Assembly: GCA_017412625.1 (NCBI GenBank)
Contig: JAFPWZ010000084.1
Location: forward strand, 1-53,610
Length of the DNA: 53,610 nucleotides
From: Methanomicrobium sp.
GTDB taxonomy: Archaea > Halobacteriota > Methanomicrobia > Methanomicrobiales > Methanomicrobiaceae
Reading direction: 5' to 3'
The first letter of the stretch is position 1; each line of letters opens with the position of its first letter. Positions 15,186 to 24,285 of this stretch are shown here, in pieces. Under the pieces are notes generated by a model. The model was not told where the DNA came from. It saw nothing but the letters and a program-made list of their open reading frames with translations, and did no database searches. The translations under genes and the position numbers were made by a program.

Positions 15186-16913
15186 TCATTCCGAGTCTGA
15201 ACGGAGTATCTCCGCAATAACGGGAAGAAGGTCGGAGGCGAGGAGACCGTCGCCGTATTTATCCGCAACCGCCTCGCCGCACTTTCCGAGGGAGTATGCC
15301 GCCGCGGCTGCCGCATCAAACGCCGGCATTCGGCACAGCAGTGCGCCGCAGAGACCCGCAAGAAGGTCGCCGGTGCCGCCTTTTGTCATCGCAGGCGTTC
15401 CCGTAGCGTTGAATCTGACGCTTTCTCCGTCGGAGATTACGTCAACGGCGCCTTTCAGGAGAATGACGGCGTTCAGGTCTTCGGCGGCGTTGGCGGCGGC
15501 GTTGGCGGCTTTAATTTCGGCGATAAACTTCCTTGCCTTTTCCGCACGCCCGCGGAGTGAATCGGTTGCGGAGGGGTCATTATCTGCCGCGGCAGTCTTT
15601 TGTATCTCCGTTCCCGAAATTCTCCGAAATTCTCCGAGATGCGGGGTGTAGATTACCTCCCGCAAATGCGGCGAGCCGCAGGGGGTTGACACGGGCAGAG
15701 GCACAGGCAGAGGTACTCTGAGTGCGTCGGCGTCGATGACGGCTTTTTTCGCGTATGCCGCAAGTCTCCTCACGGTATCATGACTGCGGCTGCCCAGCCC
15801 GCAACCGATTACGACCGAATCCGCAAGATCGATGAGCTGTTTAAGCCGCTCTTCGTGAATCGCGGAGAGGTATCCGCCGTTATTCGGGTCATAGGGCAGG
15901 TTTTCCGTGATGAGATCGGGATACTGCATCACGAATTCGGATGCGGGCGGCGTGAAAGTCGCGACCTGAACGATATCGGCGCCGGCTCTCAGCGCGGCAA
16001 GTGCGGCGAGATAAGGCGCGCCCTGATACTCCCGGCACCCGCCGATGACGAGGACTCTTCCGCCGGCGCCTTTGTGCGCATCCTTTGATTTCTTCGGGAT
16101 TACCGCAATCTCCCCGGGACCTGTGAGGAGTTCTGCCGCGGCAGGTATCCCTATCTCGCAGACGCGGATTTTGTCGTTCGGAATCGCATCCTGCGGCATA
16201 TTTTCGGACGCGGTTATCTTCTCCCTGTGAAATGCCGCCGTGAAGTCCGACCGAATCTGCGGAGTGGGGATATCGGCGCTGACGACAAAAGCGGCGGAAG
16301 AGTTCGCGGAAGCAACCATCTGATTCAGCGGCTCGCGAAGTTTTCTTCCCGCACCTGCGCCGGTTCCGAGGATGCAATCGGCGATTAATGTCGCCTCATC
16401 GAAGATATACGAGAGTTCCCTTACGTCAGCGTCGGTTTCGACCGCATAAACGCCGATATTCGGGATCTCACGAACTCTGTCAAGATTTTTACGGCTTTCG
16501 GGCGTGTATCTTTCCGCGGCTGACTTCGGGTAGATTACCGATACTTTTGCAACGGCATTATCGCCGCCTTTATCAGCCGCAAGAATACGTGCGCAGACAA
16601 AACCGTCGCCGCCGTTGTTCCCGCCGCCGCAGAGCACCAGAATCTTCTGCGGGTTTTTGCAGGCGGCAACGGCATCCGGGGCAGGGACAGCACGGGCGGC
16701 GCTGATCTCGCGGATTTTATCGCGGATGCACTCCGCAAGCGCTCTGCCAGCATTCTCCATGAGAGTCTCCGCCGATATGCCGAGCGCCATTGCATTCCTG
16801 TCAATCGCCCGCATTCGCAGCGGAGATACCGCGCCCTTATGCATGAATCCAGACAGCTTTTCGATATCGATGTCTGCGGACTTACACTGCTTTTCGGGAG
16901 TTACTGCCTTCAT
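15186..16913 (-). CDS. nnr: Bifunctional NAD(P)H-hydrate epimerase / ADP-dependent dehydratase
   Basis: Nnr repairs NAD(P)H hydrates: an N-terminal epimerase (YjeF_N, about residues 15-235) and a C-terminal kinase-like ADP-dependent dehydratase (about 265-575). Visible motifs are CGGGNNGGDGFVCAR in the first domain, and IGGCREYQGAPYLAALAALRAGAD and TKGGTGDLLAGLCGALL in the second. At 575 residues it is longer than average because of low-complexity insertions: a Pro-rich VPLP repeat from a 12-base unit, and an Ala/Asn run near residue 490. The start at 16913 has only a weak ribosome-binding site. Confidence 0.93.
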   Translation of the reverse strand: MKAVTPEKQCKSADIDIEKLSGFMHKGAVSPLRMRAIDRNAMALGISAETLMENAGRALAECIRDKIREISAARAVPAPDAVAACKNPQKILVLCGGGNNGGDGFVCARILAADKGGDNAVAKVSVIYPKSAAERYTPESRKNLDRVREIPNIGVYAVETDADVRELSYIFDEATLIADCILGTGAGAGRKLREPLNQMVASANSSAAFVVSADIPTPQIRSDFTAAFHREKITASENMPQDAIPNDKIRVCEIGIPAAAELLTGPGEIAVIPKKSKDAHKGAGGRVLVIGGCREYQGAPYLAALAALRAGADIVQVATFTPPASEFVMQYPDLITENLPYDPNNGGYLSAIHEERLKQLIDLADSVVIGCGLGSRSHDTVRRLAAYAKKAVIDADALRVPLPVPLPVSTPCGSPHLREVIYTPHLGEFRRISGTEIQKTAAADNDPSATDSLRGRAEKARKFIAEIKAANAAANAAEDLNAVILLKGAVDVISDGESVRFNATGTPAMTKGGTGDLLAGLCGALLCRMPAFDAAAAAAYSLGKCGEAVADKYGDGLLASDLLPVIAEILRSDSE

Positions 16914-16965
16914 GGATTATTTTCCAAAAACGGTTTTTATACCGTGATATTCACTTCTTTCACGG

Positions 16966-17730
16966 TTATGACAGAGCATCAACGAATTGATCTCTCTGTG
17001 AATTTTTCAGAATCTCAATCTTATATTCTCTGCATATCGACTCAAAATCACGACCGATCTTTTTCTCATCATTGACGATGATATATGCCTTATTATTATC
17101 CCCCCTTACCTGACCGATGTCGTATAACTGAAACGCATAGTTAGCGGCATCCGCTTTTCTGGGATTGTTGCAGACATTCAGATATCTGTCGGGAGCATCC
17201 TTGGAATGCGGGATAACAAAGTCAAACGCATGGTCGACTCCTGATTTGCCGGCAATTTTGACATTCGGCAGATATCTGATATTGACGGATTTAAGCCATC
17301 TCTCCACATCATCAAAGAAGAGATTTCTGACTGTAGGAAATGAGGTATATGCAACATCTCCTATTGCAAGAACCGCCTGAATAAGATCGTTCTTCTTCTG
17401 CGCGAAATTATCCTGTTGAGCAACTGCAGTCAGCTCCGTGCCTTCGCGCTGAATGCCGAAACGCATCAGAGTGTAATCAATGATCTTTGACCGAGTCGGC
17501 GTTGTCACGTCGCATCCGGACATTTTCAGTCCCTGTAAGGTTTCACCGCCGTCTGTCAGGTCTACAGTGCCGTCAATGTTCTGTCGGACATAGATCTGAA
17601 TGCAATCGTTATCGATATCCAGAAACGGCGTCGTTATCTCCGACCATCCGTTTTCCAAAGGATATGCCGAGAGATCCTTCTTCAGCCACGCCAGATATGT
17701 CTGTATGAAATCGGGTTGAACTGCGGCCAT
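16966..17730 (-). CDS. DUF1828/DUF1829 domain protein
   Basis: A 254-residue cytoplasmic protein. The first about 90 residues fit DUF1828 (DIDNDCIQIYV, DLTDGGETLQGL) and the rest fits DUF1829. This two-domain protein is scattered across bacteria, often near phage or defence genes, and its biochemical function is unknown. Its start overlaps the preceding gene by 49 bases with GGTGAG upstream, so the two proteins form a coupled pair. Context suggests an accessory module, possibly a toxin-antitoxin or antiviral pair; this is inference. It separates nnr from the RecJ-like gene, both housekeeping. Confidence 0.8.
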   Translation of the reverse strand: MAAVQPDFIQTYLAWLKKDLSAYPLENGWSEITTPFLDIDNDCIQIYVRQNIDGTVDLTDGGETLQGLKMSGCDVTTPTRSKIIDYTLMRFGIQREGTELTAVAQQDNFAQKKNDLIQAVLAIGDVAYTSFPTVRNLFFDDVERWLKSVNIRYLPNVKIAGKSGVDHAFDFVIPHSKDAPDRYLNVCNNPRKADAANYAFQLYDIGQVRGDNNKAYIIVNDEKKIGRDFESICREYKIEILKNSQRDQFVDALS

Positions 17731-18191
17731 AATCTCACCAATTTAGTCTGAATATCGATATTATGTCTGATATTACAATATGTCAAAAAATCATATAGAG
17801 TTTGTGACGGATTTTTGAGGTCGGAGAAATTATCTGCCGGAACGGGATATGCCCATGCCGAAGTTCCGTCCCGGTATATATGAAGATGCGGACCCGTTAT
17901 TGTTTCTCCGTCGGGATTGACGTGCCTCGCCCGCGGGTAGGTGTCAAGCCGAATTAACGGGTGTGTCACTCTTTTTGATCGCAGTTGTTCCTTTATCTTG
18001 AACTCAACAAACCCGCATCCCACATCCAATACGAAACGTTCCGTGCAGTCTTCCGATATGAGGTCATACTCCGCTTCCCTATTGCATGCGGGTAAGGGTA
18101 TTGAATGAAGTTCACTGTCCATGAATCGCTTCTCCATCCCGATAAGTTCCACCGCTTCCTCATCCGTGATATTTGTCTCATTGTCTGCCAT
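17682..18191 (-). CDS. DUF6978-like partner of the DUF1828/1829 protein
   Basis: A 169-residue protein with an N-terminal helical stretch, then a mixed alpha/beta domain with RFVLDVGCGFVEFKIK, LIRLDTYPRARHVNPDGE and GPHLHIYRDGTSAWAYP. I recall this HLHIY arrangement from small bacterial proteins filed as DUF6978, usually beside a DUF1828 protein. The histidines and acidic residues could form a metal or nuclease site, but no known catalytic motif is certain. GGGGAA precedes the ATG. It is the first gene of the pair and overlaps the second by 49 bases. Confidence 0.7.
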   Translation of the reverse strand: MADNETNITDEEAVELIGMEKRFMDSELHSIPLPACNREAEYDLISEDCTERFVLDVGCGFVEFKIKEQLRSKRVTHPLIRLDTYPRARHVNPDGETITGPHLHIYRDGTSAWAYPVPADNFSDLKNPSQTLYDFLTYCNIRHNIDIQTKLVRLWPQFNPISYRHIWRG

Positions 18192-18322
18192 ATCTTCCCC
18201 TATTCAGATTCATACAACAGACTCTGTATTTTACATAAATATCGATCGTCCGTGCGGCGCGAAAGTATTAACCGAAAATTCTTCTGAGAATTGTTTTCTT
18301 CTTGTAAAACAGATCAGTATTA

Positions 18323-19738
18323 ATGAGTTTCACACAGGAGATCGCGGATGCCGCCGAAACCATAAAAAATGCCGATTCGGTCACAATAATTTCCCATATA
18401 GACGCTGACGGCATCACAAGCGAAGCCGTGCTTCGTCAGGCGGTCACGCGATGCAATATCAAACTGGAATCCGTCTTCGTAAGACAGCTCGAACCGATGA
18501 CGATGAAGCACGTTCCCGACAACGACAGCCTCAAGGTCTTCATCGACCTCGGCGCCGGACAGCAGAATCTGCTGGAAGAACGCGGTCTGAAAGAGAGCGA
18601 GGTCCTCATTATAGATCATCACGTAAGCCAGGATACCGATACGCCCTATCAGCAGGTTAACGGTCTGAAATACGGATACGAAAAACTCTCGGCGGCGGGA
18701 GCGGGTTACTTCGTCGCAAGAGATATTGAGGACTCGAATATCGATCTGGCGAAACTTGCCGTCATCGGCAATGTCGGCGACATGATGGCGCGTGAGAGCC
18801 GCGGACTTATCGGACCCGCAAAAGAGATAGCCGAGGACGGGGTCAAAGCCGGCAACGTGCGGGTCGTAGACGGCGATCTGAACAGCTACGGTATATCCAC
18901 GCGCCCGCTTCACCTCTTCCTCTCCTATTCCAACGATCCTTTCGTGCCCGGCATCACCAACGACGCCGACGGCGCACAGCGTCTTGTCGAGGAATACGCA
19001 AAGATTCCGCTGCGCAAGGATAACGGCAAATTCAGGGTCTGGGAAGACCTGAAACCCGATGAGAAGGACCGCATCATAAAACTGATGAAATACCATCTCA
19101 TCGACTCGGACGAGCCGGTGCCCCCCGAGAGACTTATCGCACAGCATTATATCTTCCCCGACGAGCCGCGGTATACGCCGCTTCGGAACGCATCGGAGTA
19201 TGCGACAATGCTCAATGCCTGCGGGCGCTGGGTTAAACCCAAAGTGGGAAGCACGGTCTGCTGCGGCAACAAAAAGAGCAGGGAATATACGGAGGCATGC
19301 AGCGAAGCCGCGGATATGCTCAGGCATCACCGCTCGGTTATCCGCGAGATGATGGAGTATATCCTCGATACGGGCGTAAAAGAGCTGTCGCATCTGCAAT
19401 ACCTTCACGTCGGCGACAGATTCCCCGACACCATAGTGGGTATCGGCGCCGGAATGGCGCTTTCAAAGCTGAACTGGCGGCTTCCGATAATGATCCTCTG
19501 CTATCTTCCCGACGATCCCGAACTCGTCAAGATTTCGATGAGAACCAACGAGACCATGGTCTCAAAGGGCGTAGATCTTCAGGCGGCGCTTCTTGAGGCG
19601 TCGGAGGCTGTCGGCGGCGCAGGCGGAGGTCATAAGATAGCTGCGGGCGCATATATATCCAGAAGCAGGGAAGAAGGCTTTGCCGAGAGAGTCAACGAAA
19701 TACTGAAGAGACAACTGAGTCTGAGGCAGCCGAATTAA
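18323..19738 (+). CDS. Archaeal RecJ/GAN-type DHH phosphoesterase
   Basis: A 471-residue DHH/DHHA1 protein. HIDADG at 25-30 and DHH at 98-100 are the metal-binding motifs, and GGGHKIAAGA near 434-443 is the DHHA1 substrate motif. Length and order fit the euryarchaeal RecJ-like nuclease; relatives include GAN, which binds the GINS complex of the replisome. It is therefore probably a single-strand DNA exonuclease, although RNA or nanoRNA substrates are possible. No Shine-Dalgarno is visible before the ATG, so the mRNA may be leaderless. The spacer after it has a 15-base repeat, three copies. Confidence 0.88.
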   Translation: MSFTQEIADAAETIKNADSVTIISHIDADGITSEAVLRQAVTRCNIKLESVFVRQLEPMTMKHVPDNDSLKVFIDLGAGQQNLLEERGLKESEVLIIDHHVSQDTDTPYQQVNGLKYGYEKLSAAGAGYFVARDIEDSNIDLAKLAVIGNVGDMMARESRGLIGPAKEIAEDGVKAGNVRVVDGDLNSYGISTRPLHLFLSYSNDPFVPGITNDADGAQRLVEEYAKIPLRKDNGKFRVWEDLKPDEKDRIIKLMKYHLIDSDEPVPPERLIAQHYIFPDEPRYTPLRNASEYATMLNACGRWVKPKVGSTVCCGNKKSREYTEACSEAADMLRHHRSVIREMMEYILDTGVKELSHLQYLHVGDRFPDTIVGIGAGMALSKLNWRLPIMILCYLPDDPELVKISMRTNETMVSKGVDLQAALLEASEAVGGAGGGHKIAAGAYISRSREEGFAERVNEILKRQLSLRQPN

Positions 19739-19825
19739 AGGCAACCGAGTAAAAGGCACTGAGCTGAAAGCAACCGAGTTAAAGATGAGATTTCGGGAGT
19801 AAGCAGGAATAAACAGGAGTAAACA
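19739..19825 (+). repeat. 15-base and 10-base direct repeats leading into a ribosome-binding site
   Basis: The units GGCAACCGAGTAAAA, GGCACTGAGCTGAAA and AGCAACCGAGTTAAA follow one another at 19740-19784. Then GGAGTAAGCA, GGAATAAACA and GGAGTAAACA abut the ATG at 19826. The last unit therefore serves as the Shine-Dalgarno of the PUA gene, and two near-copies lie upstream. Confidence 0.65.
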
Positions 19826-20434
19826 ATGTCCGAGATGAATAAGGTCAATAAATTCGAAGGAAAACGAAGCGAGCGAAGCGAGAACAGCGGAAATCGGGAT
19901 AATCGCGATAACCGCGACAGAGGCGACAATCGTGAAAAGCGTGAAAAACGTGATTTTACAAGGGAAGCGCCGTATGCAAAGGATTCCTACTTAAGCCGCG
20001 TCAGAGTCATCGCCGATTACCAGTTCGGAAAGGGTGCGGGCGCGGGGCTTTTCCCCGACGACTGCGAGTTTAAGCTTTCGGCAACAAAGCGCGTGCGCTA
20101 TATCTTTCTCGGTAAAGAGCGTCTGGCAACACTGCGCGCAAACGACGGCAGGCTGACCCTCAGCCAGACGGGCGCAAAGAGGCTCTGCGAGACCCTGCCC
20201 GCACCGGCATACCGCGTTATCGTAAAGGACGATGTCTGCGAGTTTGTCGCGGCAGGCAAGAACGCGATGGCAAAGCACGTTACTTTTGCCGATCCGCAGA
20301 TTCGCGGCGATGACGAGGTTCTGGTCTGCAACGAAAAGGGCGAGTTTCTTGCAACCGGCAACGCGGTGCTGAGCGCAAAGGAGATGGCGGAGTTCAACTA
20401 CGGCGTTGCGGTCATGGTCAGAAAAGGAAACTGA
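19826..20434 (+). CDS. PUA-domain RNA-binding protein with a repetitive N-terminus
   Basis: A 202-residue protein. Residues about 47-202 match a euryarchaeal PUA-domain protein related to archaeosine tRNA-guanine transglycosylases and pseudouridine synthases (AKHVTFADPQIRGDDEVLVCNEKGEFLATGNAVLSAKEM). It probably binds RNA. Residues 15-44 are ten tripeptides (SER, SEN, SGN, RDN, RDN, RDR, GDN, REK, REK, RDF) encoded by a 9-base repeat, probably a disordered charged extension. The GGAGTAAACA before the ATG supports this start, so the repeat appears to be translated. It precedes nac, as in related methanogens. Confidence 0.82.
   Translation: MSEMNKVNKFEGKRSERSENSGNRDNRDNRDRGDNREKREKRDFTREAPYAKDSYLSRVRVIADYQFGKGAGAGLFPDDCEFKLSATKRVRYIFLGKERLATLRANDGRLTLSQTGAKRLCETLPAPAYRVIVKDDVCEFVAAGKNAMAKHVTFADPQIRGDDEVLVCNEKGEFLATGNAVLSAKEMAEFNYGVAVMVRKGN
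19868..19957 (+). repeat. In-frame 9-base tandem repeat in the PUA gene (10 units)
   Basis: Ten degenerate 9-base units of CGCGATAAC type encode residues 15-44. The array length is 90 bases, keeping the frame. It matches in unit length the arrays in rnp2 and in the PepSY-like gene. Confidence 0.8.
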
Positions 20435-20561
20435 TTAAATCGGGGATTGCCCACTCAATTACACATTTCATTACAACTTTATTGCACAATATTGCACAAT
20501 TTATTACACAATTTATTACACATTCGATTGCATAATATTAGGAAAGATAAGGAGAGAAAAT

Positions 20562-20897
20562 ATGATTCCGGGAGTCAACCCAAAACAGATGAAAGCAATG
20601 ATGAAAAAGCTCGGCATGAAGATGGAGCAGTTCGAGGATGTCGAGCGCGTCATTGTATACACGAAGAAAGGAAACTACATCTTTGAGAATGCCGAGGTTG
20701 TCGCGACGACAATGCAGGGCGCAACGACCTATCAGCTCTCGGGCGACATGAGATTCGAGGAAGCCGAGACGGTCATACCCGAGGAAGACGTCGCCATGGT
20801 CGCGGAGCAGGCTTCGGTCTCGAAGGAAGCCGCACTTGCCGCGTTAAAAGAGACAAACGGCGATATCGCCGAGGCAATTCTCAAGCTTTCGGAGTAA
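20562..20897 (+). CDS. nac: Nascent polypeptide-associated complex protein
   Basis: Archaeal NAC is a homodimer that binds ribosomes and nascent chains. The 111-residue protein begins MIPGVNPKQMKAMMKKLGMK, has the NAC beta-barrel (VERVIVYTKKGNYIFENAEVVATTMQG) at about 25-75, and a C-terminal UBA domain (about 72-111). AAGGAGAG lies at good spacing before the ATG. The 127-base spacer upstream is made of TTGCACAAT and TTATTACACAA repeats. Confidence 0.95.
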   Translation: MIPGVNPKQMKAMMKKLGMKMEQFEDVERVIVYTKKGNYIFENAEVVATTMQGATTYQLSGDMRFEEAETVIPEEDVAMVAEQASVSKEAALAALKETNGDIAEAILKLSE

Positions 20898-20981
20898 CCG
20901 CCGATTCGCCCGCACACAGCGAAACTGCGAACGATATGCCGGTAACGGTCATTATCGCAATCAACATTATCAACACTTTTT

Positions 20982-21713
20982 ATGATTAAGGAAAACGACA
21001 GAGTGCTTTTGTCAGACGGAAAGCGCGAATTTTATGTGAGAGCGGTTGAAAAGGACTTTTCGACCGACAAGGGCATCCTGAAACTCGCAGACCTTATCGG
21101 GATGGAGTCGGGGGGGACAATTTACTCCCATCTCGATAAGCCGTTTAAGGTAATTGTGCCCAGACCGACCGATTTCTTCAATCACGCCAGAAGGACGGGC
21201 GCTCCCATGCTCCCAAAGGATATCGGCATGGTGATTGCCTATACGGGCATGAATCATAACGACAGAGTCCTCGATGCCGGATGCGGAAGCGGAGTTGCGG
21301 CCATCTACTTCGGCGGCATCGCGGGGCATGTGACCTCATACGAGAAGCGCCCCGAGTTTGCCGAGATATGCCGTGCGAATATACTTGAGGCGGGGCTGGA
21401 CAACGTCGAGGTAATCGCGGGAGACATGCTCGACGCCGAAGGCGAAGGTGTCTTCGATGTCGTCCATCTGGATATGCAGATTGAGAAGGAGCATATAGAG
21501 CATGCGCACGCACTTCTGAGAAACGGCGGCTATCTGGCGACTTACACGCCGTTTCTGGAGCATACGTTCACGGTTATGGACGCGGCAATTCCGCTGTTTT
21601 CGGAGGTCACCTGCCACGAGCTTATTGCGCGTGAACTCACAAGAACGGAGCGCGGAACACGCCCGTCCACAAGGGTAGCCCATACGGGATACATTACGGT
21701 ATGCAGAAAATAA
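20982..21713 (+). CDS. trmI: tRNA (adenine-N1)-methyltransferase TrmI
   Basis: An S-adenosylmethionine-dependent methyltransferase that makes m1A at tRNA position 57/58 in archaea. The 243-residue protein has a small N-terminal beta domain, the PTDFFNHARRTGAPMLPKDIGMVIAY segment typical of TrmI, the SAM motif DAGCGSG at 98-104, and the acidic residue of motif III in VVHLDMQ. It follows nac by 84 bases in the same direction. No strong ribosome-binding site is visible. Confidence 0.9.
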   Translation: MIKENDRVLLSDGKREFYVRAVEKDFSTDKGILKLADLIGMESGGTIYSHLDKPFKVIVPRPTDFFNHARRTGAPMLPKDIGMVIAYTGMNHNDRVLDAGCGSGVAAIYFGGIAGHVTSYEKRPEFAEICRANILEAGLDNVEVIAGDMLDAEGEGVFDVVHLDMQIEKEHIEHAHALLRNGGYLATYTPFLEHTFTVMDAAIPLFSEVTCHELIARELTRTERGTRPSTRVAHTGYITVCRK

Positions 21714-21782
21714 CACGAATTGCCGATAAAATATGGCGTGTATCATCAATTTAAATTGCAAAAGCCGCACACTATGCCAAGA

Positions 21783-21792
21783 ACTATATATT
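21783..21792 (+). promoter_or_regulatory. TATA box for the eIF1 gene
   Basis: ACTATATATT is centred about 27 bases before the ATG at 21814, so the transcript should begin within a few bases of the start codon (leaderless or nearly so). Confidence 0.5.
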
Positions 21793-21813
21793 CAGAATTG
21801 TAAGTAATAAGTA

Positions 21814-22119
21814 ATGACAGGTGGTATTTGTCCCAAATGCGGACTACCAAAAGAATTGTGCATTTGCGAAGAAGTAGCAAAAGAGCAGCAACAGATTAGC
21901 GTGAAGATCAACAAGAGACGATATGGCAAAGAAGTTACGGTCATAGAGGGTCTCGATCCGATGGATATTGATCTCGATGAACTTCATAAATTCCTGAAAA
22001 GCAAACTCGCCTGCGGCGGCACTATTAAGGATAATATAATAGAGCTTCAGGGCAATCACCGCGAGAGAGTCAAAAAGCTCCTTCAGGACAAGGGATATAA
22101 ACTTGACAATATAAACTGA
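21814..22119 (+). CDS. Translation initiation factor aIF1 (SUI1)
   Basis: A 101-residue SUI1-fold protein that checks start-codon selection on the small ribosomal subunit. It has the archaeal N-terminal zinc-finger-like [13 protein letters not shown], then the SUI1 core with [35 protein letters not shown]. The TATA box placed about 27 bases before the ATG suggests a nearly leaderless mRNA. It ends convergently with the pilus/secretion genes. Confidence 0.93.
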   Translation: MTGGICPKCGLPKELCICEEVAKEQQQISVKINKRRYGKEVTVIEGLDPMDIDLDELHKFLKSKLACGGTIKDNIIELQGNHRERVKKLLQDKGYKLDNIN

Positions 22120-22250
22120 TTCGCCGATATCGCAGAAGTCCTCTCGGACGGCTGCAACGGACGAATTAAGCATAATGCCCGTATCCTTTCAAGGATCAAC
22201 CTTTTTTAAGACGCTGAATTATAAAGGGAGCGAAGGCTCTCGAACAGCGA

Positions 22251-23348
22251 TCAGATAAAGAATCTGAACGCAATCCAGGCTATTGCAAGCATTATCAGCG
22301 AATATTTGAGCCCCGCAATCGCGTTTCCCTCACCCATCTGTCCGGCGACAAGTCCGGAGAAGAACGCCTGAATCATTGCCGCGTGGGAGAAGAGACGGCG
22401 GTACAAGTCCATATCCTGACCGCCGCCGACGGACATGCCGCCGAATACCGATGCACCCGCACTGCCCGCGGTTCCCGCGCCTGCGCCTGCCGTGCCCTCC
22501 GCTCCTCCCGACGCTCCTCCCGAATACAGAGCCGAACCTGCGTCCGCCATGGTCTGAAGGAAGGTTGCCGACATTATGCCTATGATGAAGAGAAAGACCA
22601 GAAACGAGATTATGACGATTATGACGTAGATGAGCATGTTGTTTCGGCGTTCTTCGGCGAGACCGACGAATTCGCGGGAGTCTTCGGCCGCGGCTTTGAG
22701 GACCTCGCTTACGTTGCCGCCCGCAATGCTTGCTTTGGCAACGAGGTCGACACTGCGTTTGGCAAGAGGCGCTTCCAGAGAGTCCCCGAATCTCACGATT
22801 GCGTCGATAAACGGCATGTTCCACGAGATTTCGCAGTCCATCTTTTTTATACGGGGCGTCAGTTTTCCGTAGTCGCCGCCCGATACCGTGTGAACGGCGT
22901 TGGGAAGCGTCATTCCGCTCTCGTTCATGCCCGCAAGGTCGCGGAAGAAGTTGGGCAGGGCAACCTCCATGCTTCTTATCCGCATGCTCTCCCGCGTAAA
23001 AAGCACGGCATAGGGCGTAAGCGCGATAAAGAGCGCGAGCACGACGAGATCGTCTACGTATGCCGAGGAAAAGGTCTCCGCTATGCCGCATTCCGCGACC
23101 GACCGCAGCATGCCTGCGATGAGGACGGTTAACGCGAGCGGAATCGAGACGATGAGGACGTTTTCGGGCTTTTCGGTCAGCATATCCGCGGGATGACAGA
23201 ACAGCCTCCGTATGCCTTCCTCCGATCTCTTCTTCAGCGCTATCCTGCGGAGGATCTCTTCCTGCATATCTCCCCGCATAATCCCGTCATCCGTGAGATC
23301 GGGATTGGCATCGGCGGGGGCTGCTTTTTGCATCATATTATCCTCCAT
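22251..23348 (-). CDS. Type II secretion/pilus platform protein, TadC-like (GspF domain)
   Basis: A 365-residue membrane protein with a cytoplasmic N-terminus, a pair of membrane segments (about 60-110), a GspF/T2SSF domain (about 125-235: RDLAGMNESGMTLPNAV, SWNMPFIDAIVRFGDSL, KASIAGGNVSEVLKAAAED), and three more membrane segments separated by a Gly/Ala-rich external loop. With the preceding gene it forms the usual pair of platform proteins of Tad-type pili and archaeal type IV pilus systems. Its ATG lies one base from the stop of the upstream gene, so the genes are cotranscribed. Confidence 0.88.
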   Translation of the reverse strand: MEDNMMQKAAPADANPDLTDDGIMRGDMQEEILRRIALKKRSEEGIRRLFCHPADMLTEKPENVLIVSIPLALTVLIAGMLRSVAECGIAETFSSAYVDDLVVLALFIALTPYAVLFTRESMRIRSMEVALPNFFRDLAGMNESGMTLPNAVHTVSGGDYGKLTPRIKKMDCEISWNMPFIDAIVRFGDSLEAPLAKRSVDLVAKASIAGGNVSEVLKAAAEDSREFVGLAEERRNNMLIYVIIVIISFLVFLFIIGIMSATFLQTMADAGSALYSGGASGGAEGTAGAGAGTAGSAGASVFGGMSVGGGQDMDLYRRLFSHAAMIQAFFSGLVAGQMGEGNAIAGLKYSLIMLAIAWIAFRFFI

Positions 23349-23349
23349 C

Positions 23350-24285
23350 TCAGATCTCCGGCGTCATCGAGTCTATGAGTATCACAAAGAGCAGACTGCC
23401 CAGCGGGATTATGCCGTAGATAACGACGTATAAGAAGACGGGGTCGTCACTGCCGCTTATCGAGGACATAATCGACTGAAGGATTATCAGAAAGAGCGTT
23501 CCGGCAACGAGAGCGGTGACATAGGACTCCGAGATGAGTCCGAGCGTCTCGAGGAAGGTCTTCTGCTCCATTCTGTTTTCGCGGGCATACTGCTCCGATT
23601 TGTTCCTGAAATATCCCGTAAGGTTGCTTCCCGAGGATATGCTTGCGACCGCGCCCTGAAGGAAGTCCTTCATGCGGGGGCTGGGGGTGTAGCGGCCGAC
23701 GGTTACGAGCGCTTCGGGGAGGGCTTTGCCGAAGATATACACCTCGCGCGTGATATATCGGGCTTCGACGGCGCTCTCGCCGTATATTTCGCTCTCACCG
23801 AGTAGTCTGAAGACCTCGGCGGGCGGAATTCCCGCAGTCGACATCGCGGTTATGTAGTTTATCGCATACGGCAGTGTCGCATCGATATTGCGGCGGCGTT
23901 CGCCGGCACGGATGCGGGGATATATCATGAATCCGAGCCATGTGACGGCGGAGAAGATGAGAAAGGCGACGGCTGCCGCGATGATTGCGCCGATGAAGAG
24001 GCTGTATCCGCTCAGCTGATAGAATATATCGGGCAGACTGCCGAGGCTGTATACGATGAGCGGCAGCCGCAGGAGATATGTGATGAGGGATGCGAAGAGC
24101 GCCGCAATCAGACCGACCGCGACGGCGCTTATGTATGCCGTTGCCAGATACGCCTCGAAGGAGATTCTCATGCGGGCGCTGAGCATTCCGTTTATCAGCG
24201 CGGAATCGGCTTCCCGCTTCGTCTTTATCCTCGCCTTTATCCTCTCGCCGAGGAGGTTATAACAGAAGCGCTCATAGACGTTCAT
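23350..24285 (-). CDS. Type II secretion/pilus platform protein, TadB-like (GspF domain)
   Basis: A 311-residue membrane protein with four to five membrane segments and a GspF domain (about 140-250: LPYAINYITAMSTAGIPPAEVFRLL, then DFLQGAVASISSGSNLTGYF). It is the second platform protein of the set. The start overlaps the end of the ATPase gene by 14 bases and the stop is one base before the next start, indicating tight coupling. Residues 20-40 contain basic cytoplasmic sequence. Confidence 0.88.
   Translation of the reverse strand: MNVYERFCYNLLGERIKARIKTKREADSALINGMLSARMRISFEAYLATAYISAVAVGLIAALFASLITYLLRLPLIVYSLGSLPDIFYQLSGYSLFIGAIIAAAVAFLIFSAVTWLGFMIYPRIRAGERRRNIDATLPYAINYITAMSTAGIPPAEVFRLLGESEIYGESAVEARYITREVYIFGKALPEALVTVGRYTPSPRMKDFLQGAVASISSGSNLTGYFRNKSEQYARENRMEQKTFLETLGLISESYVTALVAGTLFLIILQSIMSSISGSDDPVFLYVVIYGIIPLGSLLFVILIDSMTPEI

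Noticed and set aside
18320-19408. Long minus-strand open frame (362 codons) opposite the RecJ/GAN gene
   Set aside because: It is the antisense shadow of a gene with clear DHH/DHHA1 motifs; its translation has no domain signal.
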